Assembly (NCBI GenBank): GCA_030533035.1
Contig: JAUNJW010000024.1
Span: forward strand, 1 to 12,891
Origin: Erysipelotrichaceae bacterium
GTDB taxonomy: Bacteria > Bacillota_I > Bacilli_A > Erysipelotrichales > Erysipelotrichaceae
Direction of reading: 5' to 3'
DNA: 12,891 bases
Both the position numbers and the translations under genes were made by a program. Under the pieces are notes generated by a model. It made no database searches. It had not been told where the DNA came from and was given only the letters and a program-made list of their open reading frames with translations. Shown here one piece after another: positions 1-6,673 of the stretch; within the stretch, counting starts at the first letter, position 1; each line of letters opens with the position of its first letter.

Positions 1-155
<155 letters not shown>

Positions 156-181
156 TACTGAATTCAAATACAGCTTCACAG

Positions 182-211
182 AACGGTTCACGGACAAGGT
201 GAGCCGTTTTT
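182..211 (+). terminator. Rho-independent terminator after the first GH1 gene
   Basis: A 10-bp stem (182-191 with 199-208, one G-T wobble) encloses a 7-base loop and runs into five T residues at 207-211. It lies 26 bases after the stop codon of the GH1 fragment. Confidence 0.85.
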
Positions 212-213
212 CT

Positions 214-225
214 GTGCAATTGCAC
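214..225. promoter_or_regulatory. 12-bp perfect palindrome upstream of the GH32-like gene
   Basis: GTGCAATTGCAC reads identically on both strands. It sits just after the preceding terminator and about 26 bases before the candidate -35 box of the lipoprotein gene, a usual place for an activator or repressor half-site pair. The binding protein is unknown. Confidence 0.3.
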
Positions 226-250
226 TGTCTGTGACTTTTGCAAATGTAAA

Positions 251-278
251 TTGTCTTTTATGTGTGCTAGCATAGTAT
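251..278 (+). promoter_or_regulatory. Candidate sigma-A promoter for the GH32-like lipoprotein gene
   Basis: TTGTCT (251-256) and TAGTAT (273-278) are separated by 16 bases, 4/6 and 5/6 matches to the vegetative consensus. Transcription would start near 285, giving a leader of about 37 bases that contains the hairpin at 295-310. A TTGACA at 278-283 looks like a -35 box but has no -10 partner before the gene. Confidence 0.45.
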
Positions 279-294
279 TGACAGCAATGGAAAA

Positions 295-310
295 GCGGCT
301 TTTCAGCCGC
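295..310 (+). other. Leader hairpin abutting the ribosome binding site
   Basis: GCGGCT (295-300), a four-base loop and AGCCGC (305-310) form a perfect 6-bp GC-rich stem. It ends one base before the AGGAG Shine-Dalgarno sequence at 312-316. It is too short for a riboswitch and lacks a T-tract, so it is not a terminator. It may protect the 5' end of the message or influence ribosome access. Confidence 0.45.
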
Positions 311-321
311 CAGGAGTGAAA

Positions 322-1827
322 ATGAGGAAAACATGTAATTTATTGGCCGCCGGACTCTGTGCGGCACTGGTTTTTACCGGCTGCAGTTCCCCCAAGAGCC
401 TTCCGGATGAACCGTATTCCGCAGTGGAATACAAGCTTTATCCGGCCCCTGAAGACGCCTATGTCGGCGACACCATGCCATTTGTCACAGATGACGGAAC
501 CCTTGAACTCTATTATCTGTATGATACGGACCACAACGGCGCCGGATATCATCCTTTCTGGAAATACTCCACAAAGAATCTCTACGATTATAAAGATCAC
601 GGAATGATTCTGAATTTCGGTCTGATGTCAGATCCCGATCCGGCTCTGGGAACAGGATCCGTCACCCAGGATCATGACGGCCTTTATCATCTGTTCTATA
701 CCGGCCATAATGATCTCGGCAACAGCGGCATGGGCAAGGAATGCGTCATGCACGCGACCAGTACCGACCGTGAGAACTGGACAAAGATCCCGGAAGACAC
801 ATTCTTCAGCCCTGACAACTATTCCAAGGATGACTTCCGCGATCCGGAAGTATTCTGGATGGAAGAAGACCAGTGCTGGTGGCTTCTGATCGCTGCCAGG
901 GAAAACAGCGACGGCGGCGTTGTCGCAAAATACACATCGCAGGATCTGAAAACCTGGGAATTCCAGGGACCGCTCTACGCGCCCCGTTCCCAGTGGATGC
1001 TGGAATGCCCCGACCTGTTTAAAATGGGTGACAAGTGGTATCTGACATACAGCTGGGACTGTGTGACATATTATGCTGTCGGCGATTCACCGAACGGACC
1101 GTTCACGACGCCGATAAATAATATTTTCGACGGAAACGGCTTTATCTTCTACGCTGCCAAAACAGCCGAACTGGATGGCACACGGTATCTCTGCGGATGG
1201 CTCGGCAGAGCTGCCCTGACAGCCGACTCAGCCTTCTATCTCTGGGCCGGCAGTATGCTCAACCATGAACTTGTCCAGTATGAAGACGGCACCCTCGGCG
1301 TTACTGCCCCGCATACCTTCGCGGAGTATTTCGTCAATGACAAACCTGTAAAGGCAGTCAAGAAGGAGGGCAATGTCAAAATCAAGGACAATAATATTAC
1401 TCTTTCCGCGGAAGACGGCGCCTATGCCCTGGCGGATATGGGCACAAGACCGGCAACAATGATGCTGGAATGCGACGTCACACTGGACGCGGACGGCATT
1501 GCCGGATTCGCGTTCGGCGGCAGTGAAAAGGATGAAACATGGACAGCATTATGCCTGAACGCACGTGAAAACAAGCTTCATTATGAAGGCACAGAGATTC
1601 AGGACCTTGATAAATATGATCCGGAAGCTTTCACAAAGTATGACCTGTCAGAGAAAGAAGTTCATCATGTGAAACTCGTTGCCGAGAATGAAATTGTCAT
1701 CATGTATGTGGATGACATGAGAGCGCTGAGCTCAAGAATCACACATTCCATCGACGGCGCCCATATAGGTGTGTTCTCATATGGCAGCGGCGCATCCTTC
1801 AGCAACATCACCGTAAAACTGCCCTGA
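322..1827 (+). CDS. GH32/GH43-like glycoside hydrolase, surface lipoprotein
   Basis: A 501-residue predicted lipoprotein: N-terminal MRK, hydrophobic stretch, then VFTGC with the lipid-modified Cys at 21. The ATG at 322 is preferred over a GTG at 316, because AGGAG at 312-316 overlaps that GTG but sits five bases before the ATG. The body resembles a clan GH-J five-bladed beta-propeller. A VGDTMPF segment (Asp50) stands where GH32 enzymes have the nucleophile of WMNDPNG; FYTGHN follows near 126-131; FRDPEVFW carries the RDP motif (173-175); LECPDLF carries the probable acid/base Glu228. Residues from about 340 form a beta-sandwich-like domain resembling the GH32 C-terminal module. All three acidic residues are present, so a fructan- or fructoside-hydrolysing surface enzyme is likely, but the atypical first motif leaves substrate open. 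The gene is monocistronic, with a promoter upstream and a terminator downstream. Confidence 0.8.
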   Translation: MRKTCNLLAAGLCAALVFTGCSSPKSLPDEPYSAVEYKLYPAPEDAYVGDTMPFVTDDGTLELYYLYDTDHNGAGYHPFWKYSTKNLYDYKDHGMILNFGLMSDPDPALGTGSVTQDHDGLYHLFYTGHNDLGNSGMGKECVMHATSTDRENWTKIPEDTFFSPDNYSKDDFRDPEVFWMEEDQCWWLLIAARENSDGGVVAKYTSQDLKTWEFQGPLYAPRSQWMLECPDLFKMGDKWYLTYSWDCVTYYAVGDSPNGPFTTPINNIFDGNGFIFYAAKTAELDGTRYLCGWLGRAALTADSAFYLWAGSMLNHELVQYEDGTLGVTAPHTFAEYFVNDKPVKAVKKEGNVKIKDNNITLSAEDGAYALADMGTRPATMMLECDVTLDADGIAGFAFGGSEKDETWTALCLNARENKLHYEGTEIQDLDKYDPEAFTKYDLSEKEVHHVKLVAENEIVIMYVDDMRALSSRITHSIDGAHIGVFSYGSGASFSNITVKLP

Positions 1828-1855
1828 TTCAATTCTGATAACTGACTGACAGAAA

Positions 1856-1912
1856 AGATCCCTGTGAGACCTTCGGAACATTGTGTTCCGGATCCTTCAG
1901 GGATCTGTTTTT
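1856..1912. terminator. Bidirectional branched terminator between convergent genes
   Basis: An outer 9-bp perfect stem (1856-1864 with 1898-1906) contains a second perfect 7-bp hairpin (1874-1880 with 1884-1890). Five T residues follow at 1908-1912 on the plus strand, and four A residues at 1853-1856 give a T-tract on the minus strand. It can therefore serve both the lipoprotein gene and the convergent permease gene ending at 1931. Confidence 0.8.
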
Positions 1913-1930
1913 CTTCTGTCTGTTTTGTGC

Positions 1931-3193
1931 TTAACCGGCAATCAGATAGACAGCGATGGAAACAACTGTACTGGTCAGGCCGATCAGTGCTTCATAGGGA
2001 ATCAGCTTCATTCTTTCGGAAATGGACATTGAGACGGATCCGCCTGTCGCATGGAAAAAGGAACCATGGGGCAGGGAGTCGATCACGGTCGCGCCGGCAT
2101 GAATCATGGCGGCAGCCGCGAGCGGGGAAACACCGGCCGCCAGGAGTGTCGGGGCAAAGGTCTGGGCAGCGACGGTTGCGCCGGCTGTTGTGGAAGCTGT
2201 CGCGCCGCACATCAGGATACCTGAAAGCGGAGCCAGGATGAAGGCAGGCATATGCATGGCCGCAAGCAGATTTGTGACGTCATACTGCAGGGCGGATGCT
2301 TTGATGATGCCGGCGATGGTGCCTGTGCCGATCAGCAGGATGGAGACGCCGACAACCTTGGAGAGACCGAATTCTGTATATTCAACGACATGTTTCGCGC
2401 TGCCTGTTGCCAGTGTGCAGATCAGGCCGCCGGCCGGCAGGGCGATTAACGGATCAATTGTGATACCGGCAAGAGGTCTGAGCGCGAGCATGACGATGAC
2501 GCAGACCGGACCGATGACGGCGGCGAAGAAGGAAGGCAGATCTGCTTCCTTTGCGCTTTCCATATCCTCAGCCGTGATCTTTGCGCCTTCTTTCTTTGCG
2601 AGAAGGGAGGACAGCAGGATCGCAGCGGCCAGGGCGAAGACTGCCGGAACGGCATTGCGGAACATAACGGCTGTCAGATCCTGTCCGAAGGCTTCGGAAA
2701 CCGCGATCGTGTTGGGGTTGGGGGAGATGATGTTGCCGGCTTTGCCGCCGCCGATCATCGCCAGCAGGATGCTGGCTTTGTTAAGACCGGCTTTCTCACC
2801 GATGGCAAGGGCAATCGGGGCAACGGTAATGACGGAGATGTCAACGAAGACGCCGACCGCGCAGATTAACATGGTCGCGATGGAGATGGCGATCAGGGCA
2901 CGTTTTTCCCCCAATGTGCTGACAATCGTTTCGGCAATTTTCTGGGCGGCGCCGGTTTTGATCAGGGCGCCGGCGAGAATGCCGGATGTCAGGATACGCA
3001 GGATACTGGACATCATGGAAGCGGCGCCGCTGACCATGGTGCTGACAGTTGTATCGAGACCGCCTCCGCCGACGATGCCGCCGATCAGGGCACCGAGGAT
3101 CAGGCAGTATGCAGGCTGGACTTTACGGATGATCAGGATGATCGCAATCACCAGCCCGAGGATTGCGCCAAGTGTTGAGAAGCTGTATTCCAT
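1931..3193 (-). CDS. GntP-family permease (probable glycerate or gluconate:H+ symporter)
   Basis: A 420-residue polytopic membrane protein with about a dozen hydrophobic segments, the usual GntP-family length. Recognisable stretches are the glycine-rich GALIGGIVGGGG near 34-45, FVDISVITVAPIA near 116-128, and GGGKAGNIISPNPNT running into IAVSEAFG at 148-170, the family hallmark. Known GntP members import gluconate, related sugar acids or glycerate with protons. The gene lies 36 bases downstream of glycerate kinase on the same strand with no terminator between, so the two are almost certainly co-transcribed; this favours glycerate as substrate, by inference. The 36-base gap is A/T-rich next to the ATG and has no Shine-Dalgarno sequence at a normal distance. 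The only purine-rich match (GAAAGG) lies about 30 bases upstream, so the start may be weakly translated or coupled to the kinase gene. Confidence 0.9.
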   Translation of the reverse strand: MEYSFSTLGAILGLVIAIILIIRKVQPAYCLILGALIGGIVGGGGLDTTVSTMVSGAASMMSSILRILTSGILAGALIKTGAAQKIAETIVSTLGEKRALIAISIATMLICAVGVFVDISVITVAPIALAIGEKAGLNKASILLAMIGGGKAGNIISPNPNTIAVSEAFGQDLTAVMFRNAVPAVFALAAAILLSSLLAKKEGAKITAEDMESAKEADLPSFFAAVIGPVCVIVMLALRPLAGITIDPLIALPAGGLICTLATGSAKHVVEYTEFGLSKVVGVSILLIGTGTIAGIIKASALQYDVTNLLAAMHMPAFILAPLSGILMCGATASTTAGATVAAQTFAPTLLAAGVSPLAAAAMIHAGATVIDSLPHGSFFHATGGSVSMSISERMKLIPYEALIGLTSTVVSIAVYLIAG

Positions 3194-3229
3194 AATTTGA
3201 TTTTGATTCAGATGTGTACGCTGCCTTTC

Positions 3230-4381
3230 TCAGCGGTTCTTTTCAGCGATGGCCATGCCCGTTCTGATGAAACGGAACATGCGGACGGCGGCGAGATAGT
3301 AGAGTTCTTCCGCCCGGGAGATGGCTTCCTCGATCTGCATCGGGGAATCGACGGATGTGATCAGGGATTCAACACCGTGGTCGAAAACTTTTTCGGCGTC
3401 AAGCCCCAGTGAACCGGAAAGACCGACGCAGGGAACGCCCTTTGCCCGGGAACGCTCACCGACACCCTGCATAACCTTGCCGAAGCAGCTCTGCCAGTCA
3501 GTGCGTCCTTCACCGGTGACAACGAGATCAACACCATCCAGACGGGAATCAAAATCGATCAGATCCAGGACAGAATCGATACCGGATTTCATTTCGCCGT
3601 TCAGGAAGACCATCAGCGCTGTGCCGAGGCCGCCCGCCGCGCCGGCGCCCTGGATTGTGTCAGGGTCGATGTCAAACTGGCGGACGATGATGTTCTTGTA
3701 GTTGACCATACCGGCTTCCAGTTTTGCCTGAATCTCCGGTGTTGCGCCTTTCTGGGCGCCGAAGGTATATGTGGCGCCTTGCGGGCCGGTCAGAGGGTTG
3801 GTGACGTCGCACATGACAGTGATTTTGCAGTCACGGATCCGGGGATCAATTTCAGTGACATCAATTGAGTCCACCAGTTCCAGATCGCCGCCGGTTCCCT
3901 GCAGTTCTCTGCCTGTCTTGTCAAGGAAACGGACGCCGAGAGCTCTGGCACAGCCCATGCCGCCGTCATTGGTGGCGCTGCCGCCGATGGCGATGGAAAT
4001 GTCACGGAAGCCCTTGTCAAGAGCGTCGCGGATCAGTTCGCCTGTGCCGTATGTCGTGGTGTAAAGCGGATTTCTCTGGTTTCTCTGAATCAGCGGCAGT
4101 CCGCTTGCGGCAGCCATTTCGATGACTGCGCGGTTTTCGTCCAGTTTTCCATAGCAGGCGGTGATTCTTTCGAAGAGAGGGGAGTAGACTTCAACTTCGA
4201 TCCTTTCCCCATGTTCCGCCGCGATGACTGCGTCAATTGTGCCTTCGCCGCCGTCCGCGACCGGTACGGAACCGCATTCAGTTTCACCGAATACTTCGGT
4301 GGCAGCCTTTTTCAGAAGAACTGCTGTCTGTTCACTGCTCAGGGAGCCCTTGAATGAATCTGAAGCGAATAATAATTTCAT
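3230..4381 (-). CDS. glxK: Glycerate kinase (GlxK/GarK family)
   Basis: ATP-dependent D-glycerate kinase, forming a phosphoglycerate (2-phosphoglycerate in most bacterial members) that enters lower glycolysis. The 383-residue length matches the family. The ATG at 4381 is chosen over an upstream in-frame start at 4438 because GGAGG lies five bases before it and the protein then begins with the canonical MKLLFASDSFKGS. Other family blocks follow in order: VADGGEGT (41-48), AIGGSATNDGG (131-141), CDVTNPLTGPQGA (191-203), GAGAAGGLG (245-253) and VTGEGRTDWQ (288-297). It is the first gene of a two-gene unit with the GntP permease and is divergent from a CdaR-family regulator. A near-consensus CcpA site overlaps its -35 box, so catabolite repression is likely. 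Confidence 0.94.
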   Translation of the reverse strand: MKLLFASDSFKGSLSSEQTAVLLKKAATEVFGETECGSVPVADGGEGTIDAVIAAEHGERIEVEVYSPLFERITACYGKLDENRAVIEMAAASGLPLIQRNQRNPLYTTTYGTGELIRDALDKGFRDISIAIGGSATNDGGMGCARALGVRFLDKTGRELQGTGGDLELVDSIDVTEIDPRIRDCKITVMCDVTNPLTGPQGATYTFGAQKGATPEIQAKLEAGMVNYKNIIVRQFDIDPDTIQGAGAAGGLGTALMVFLNGEMKSGIDSVLDLIDFDSRLDGVDLVVTGEGRTDWQSCFGKVMQGVGERSRAKGVPCVGLSGSLGLDAEKVFDHGVESLITSVDSPMQIEEAISRAEELYYLAAVRMFRFIRTGMAIAEKNR

Positions 4382-4411
4382 GACAACCTCCGTTTTGTTT
4401 TCTTCTTCTTT

Positions 4412-4438
4412 ACTATAAACAAATGAAAGCGCTGACAA
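4412..4438 (-). promoter_or_regulatory. Candidate promoter for the glycerate kinase-permease unit
   Basis: Reading the minus strand, TTGTCA (4438-4433) is a 5/6 match to the -35 consensus. A -10 box is either TATAGT (4417-4412, 15-base spacer) or TAGTAA (4415-4410, 17-base spacer). The -35 box lies inside the cre-like element. Confidence 0.5.
4423..4438. promoter_or_regulatory. CcpA cre site over the glycerate kinase -35 box
   Basis: ATGAAAGCGCTGACAA matches the cre consensus WTGNNARCGNWWWCAW at every constrained position but one. Its position over the -35 box and spacer of the minus-strand promoter predicts repression when a preferred sugar is present. The CcpA gene itself is not in the window. 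Confidence 0.65.
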
Positions 4439-4473
4439 TATATCCCGTATGACAATAACAGAGATATAAATTT

Positions 4474-4499
4474 TGATATAATTGTTCTGCGTAACAATT
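4474..4499 (+). promoter_or_regulatory. Extended -10 promoter and inverted-repeat operator of the CdaR-type regulator
   Basis: TGA-TATAAT (4474-4482) is a perfect -10 box with an extended TGN element; no good -35 box is present, which is typical of extended -10 or activator-dependent promoters. AATTGTT (4480-4486) and AACAATT (4493-4499) form a perfect 7-bp inverted repeat with a 6-base spacer. The repeat overlaps the end of the -10 box and the expected start site, where a bound protein would block transcription. Autoregulation by the CdaR-family protein is the simplest reading, but this is inference. Confidence 0.5.
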
Positions 4500-4513
4500 G
4501 CCCGGAGAGAATT

Positions 4514-5593
4514 ATGATCAGCAAGAATACAGCACAGCAGATCGTGGACACCGTGAAAGATGTCTGCGGCTATGATATCAACTATATTTCAACCGACGGC
4601 ATCATCACCGCTTCAACAGATGAAAAAAGAATCGGCGATTATCATGAAATCGGCTGGAAAGCGGCGCAGTCCGGCCAGACTCTGGAAGTTTATGACAATG
4701 ATTCCTTTGAAGGCGCCCAGAAGGGCGTGAATATTCCTTTTGCTTATCACGGCAGAACAATTGCCGTCATCGGCATCACCGGCGAGCCGGATGAGGTCAG
4801 ACGGTATGCCCGTCTTGCCTTAAGAATCATGAGGATGCTGTTACGGGAAAGGGACCTCGATGCCTCAAGAGAACTCAAGAGGGCGGAGTTTTCCTATGTG
4901 GCCAAAGCGATGGTCCATGACGAGAAAATCAATCATGAGTATCTGCAGGCATTCCTGAAACAGAAAGGGCTGGATTACCATGAGCCATGCCGTGCGGTTT
5001 TGATCCATCTGCGGATTGCCGACCGCGCCCGCAATATCACCGCCCTTGAAAACAGGTCCGAAACGATCCTCTCGGCTATTCCCAGGTCTCTTTATGCGTA
5101 TGATTATCCTGACAAGTACATTCTGATCTGCTCCGAAGAATCATTCCTGCAGAACCGTGAGAGAATCCGTCTGCTGACGGAACTTCCCGCTGCTGTGGGT
5201 GTCGGCAGCACGCACAGTCTCGGCCGCATACACCGCTCCTATGAAGACGCCCGGCTGGCACTGAACGCGTCAAAAGCTGCATATAATGAATTTGATTCCC
5301 TCGGCATGGAACTGCTGTTTTCAGACATGCCGGCATATGTCAGGGACCGTTTCCTGAACCGGACGCTGGCTGAGCTGGAGAAGGCTGATCTTACGATGCT
5401 CTCAGTGTATTTTGAAAACAATCTTTCCCTGAAACAGACATCGGAAGAACTGTTCATTCATAAAAACACCCTCCAGTACAGGCTGGAGCGGATCCGCAGG
5501 GAAACCGGTCTGGACCCGAGAAATGTCAATGACGCGGCTGTGCTGATTGCGGCCCTGAAACTGAGAAGTACCCTGCCTCAGAATGAACAGTAA
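4514..5593 (+). CDS. CdaR-family (sugar diacid/glycerate) transcriptional regulator
   Basis: A 359-residue cytoplasmic DNA-binding regulator. Residues 1 to about 125 look like the putative sugar-diacid recognition domain: MISKNTAQQIVDTVKDVCGY, then an IGDYHEIGWKAAQ-like stretch. The middle (about 150-290) contains the GVGSTHSLGRIHRSYEDARLA-like signature found in PucR/CdaR regulators. The C-terminus has the PucR-type helix-turn-helix (about 306-327, LKQTSEELFIHKNTLQYRLERI region). E. coli CdaR activates glucarate, galactarate and glycerate genes, and divergence from a glycerate kinase and permease unit fits that role. GGAGAG at 4504-4509 places the start at 4514. It probably controls both the divergent unit and its own promoter; the effector (glycerate or a sugar diacid) is unproven. 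Confidence 0.9.
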   Translation: MISKNTAQQIVDTVKDVCGYDINYISTDGIITASTDEKRIGDYHEIGWKAAQSGQTLEVYDNDSFEGAQKGVNIPFAYHGRTIAVIGITGEPDEVRRYARLALRIMRMLLRERDLDASRELKRAEFSYVAKAMVHDEKINHEYLQAFLKQKGLDYHEPCRAVLIHLRIADRARNITALENRSETILSAIPRSLYAYDYPDKYILICSEESFLQNRERIRLLTELPAAVGVGSTHSLGRIHRSYEDARLALNASKAAYNEFDSLGMELLFSDMPAYVRDRFLNRTLAELEKADLTMLSVYFENNLSLKQTSEELFIHKNTLQYRLERIRRETGLDPRNVNDAAVLIAALKLRSTLPQNEQ

Positions 5594-5659
5594 ACCGCAA
5601 AAAAATTCCGTTTTCCCGGAAAGGGGTTTAAAATCTTCAGCAGAAAGCGGGGAGTGAAT

Positions 5660-6577
5660 ATGAATCTGAATCAGCTTTTCAATCTGCAGTTCATGATGTT
5701 TGCCGAGATGGCCGTCGGCTATCTGATCTGTGCGCTTCATATTCTGAAGCCTAAGGACAGATCGGTCTTTTCGAAAGCGGTCATCAACGTTTTTCTGCCG
5801 GCCAATATCGTGCATTCCTTTGATATGGAGATGAGCAGTGAGATCGCGAACAACTTTGTTCAGATTCTCTGTGTTTCCATCGGAATCCAGATCCTGTGCG
5901 CATTTCTCGCTGCAGTTCTGTTCAGAAAGACAGAAGAAAACAAAAGAAAAAGCCTCCAGTTTGCCACAGTCTGTTCCAATGCCGGCTTCCTTGGCAACGC
6001 GGTGGCCGAAGGCGTCTATGGGCAGCTGGGCATGCTGTACGGGCAGATCTATCTGATCCCGCTTCGGATTGTCATGTGGTCTGCAGGCATTTCTTATTTC
6101 GAAGGCGGCGCCGACGCAAAGCAGGTTTTCAAAAAGATCATCACCCATCCCTGTATCATCGCTGTCATCATCGGCCTGATCAGGATGATTGCCGGAATTA
6201 CATTCCCGGCCGCTGTCGATACAACCCTGAACAGCCTTGGCCGCTGTTCAACCCCGCTGATCATGCTGTTTCTGGGTATGATCCTGGCGGAGTATGGCTT
6301 TAAGTCAATGATTTCAAAACTGAATCTGCAGTACTGCGTCCTGCGTCTGCTGATCATCCCGCTGATTGTGCTTGGCGGCTGTATGCTGTTCCATATCGAT
6401 CCGATGATTACCGGACTTTCCGTCCTGCTGGCGGCGATGCCGGCAGGCAGTACCACTGCCGTACTGGCGGAGCAGTATCAGGCGGATGTCAAGTTCGCGG
6501 CGGACATTGTTGTTCTTTCGACAATTCTGTCCATCGGCCTGCTGCCGGTATGGGCTCTGTTCCTCAGCAGGCTCTGA
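5660..6577 (+). CDS. AEC-family transporter (auxin efflux carrier superfamily)
   Basis: A 305-residue membrane protein with about ten hydrophobic segments, the normal size for bacterial AEC transporters. Diagnostic stretches are NVFLPANIVHSF (43-54), the CSNAGFLGNAVAEGVYG block (105-121) and AAMPAGSTTAVLAEQY toward the C-terminus. Bacterial relatives move small organic acids such as malate, malonate or lactate, so an organic-acid substrate tied to the neighbouring regulator is plausible. The ATG at 5660 is preferred over a GTG at 5654, because GGGGAG at 5649-5654 overlaps that GTG and sits five bases before the ATG. It starts 66 bases after the regulator on the same strand. That gap has only a weak 5-bp hairpin (5606-5621) and no T-tract after it, so read-through from the regulator is likely. 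Confidence 0.88.
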   Translation: MNLNQLFNLQFMMFAEMAVGYLICALHILKPKDRSVFSKAVINVFLPANIVHSFDMEMSSEIANNFVQILCVSIGIQILCAFLAAVLFRKTEENKRKSLQFATVCSNAGFLGNAVAEGVYGQLGMLYGQIYLIPLRIVMWSAGISYFEGGADAKQVFKKIITHPCIIAVIIGLIRMIAGITFPAAVDTTLNSLGRCSTPLIMLFLGMILAEYGFKSMISKLNLQYCVLRLLIIPLIVLGGCMLFHIDPMITGLSVLLAAMPAGSTTAVLAEQYQADVKFAADIVVLSTILSIGLLPVWALFLSRL

Positions 6578-6592
6578 ACAGCTGAACATATG

Positions 6593-6652
6593 AAAAATCC
6601 CCGAAGGGATCCGGAAGTTACATATCTTCTGAATATCCTGCAGGGATTTTTT
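6593..6652. terminator. Bidirectional terminator between AEC transporter and GltD-like gene
   Basis: A 9-bp perfect outer stem, AAAAATCCC (6593-6601) with GGGATTTTT (6643-6651), extends inward through GGAT/ATCC and a 6-bp CGGAAG (6612-6617) with CTTCTG (6626-6631). The T-rich 3' arm works on the plus strand and the A-rich 5' arm on the minus strand, so both convergent genes can use it. Confidence 0.75.
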
Positions 6653-6673
6653 GTTTTTGAACCGATTCTGAAA

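Noticed and set aside
308..2151. Repeated GCCGCCAGGAGTG string before the lipoprotein gene and inside the permease gene
   Set aside because: A single short match, one copy coding and one in a leader, is best explained by chance in GC-rich sequence.
1864..2241. Plus-strand open frame of 125 codons starting inside the terminator
   Set aside because: It starts in a terminator stem, is Arg/Ser-rich and is antisense to the permease C-terminus.
2106..3200. Long plus-strand open frame (364 codons) opposite the GntP permease
   Set aside because: It is antisense to a clear family member, has a low-complexity Ala/Pro/Met-rich translation and shows no recognisable domain; it is a by-product of GC-rich codon use.
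5402..6148. Minus-strand open frame (248 codons) opposite the regulator end and AEC gene
   Set aside because: It overlaps two well-supported genes on the other strand, has no ribosome site and no family features.
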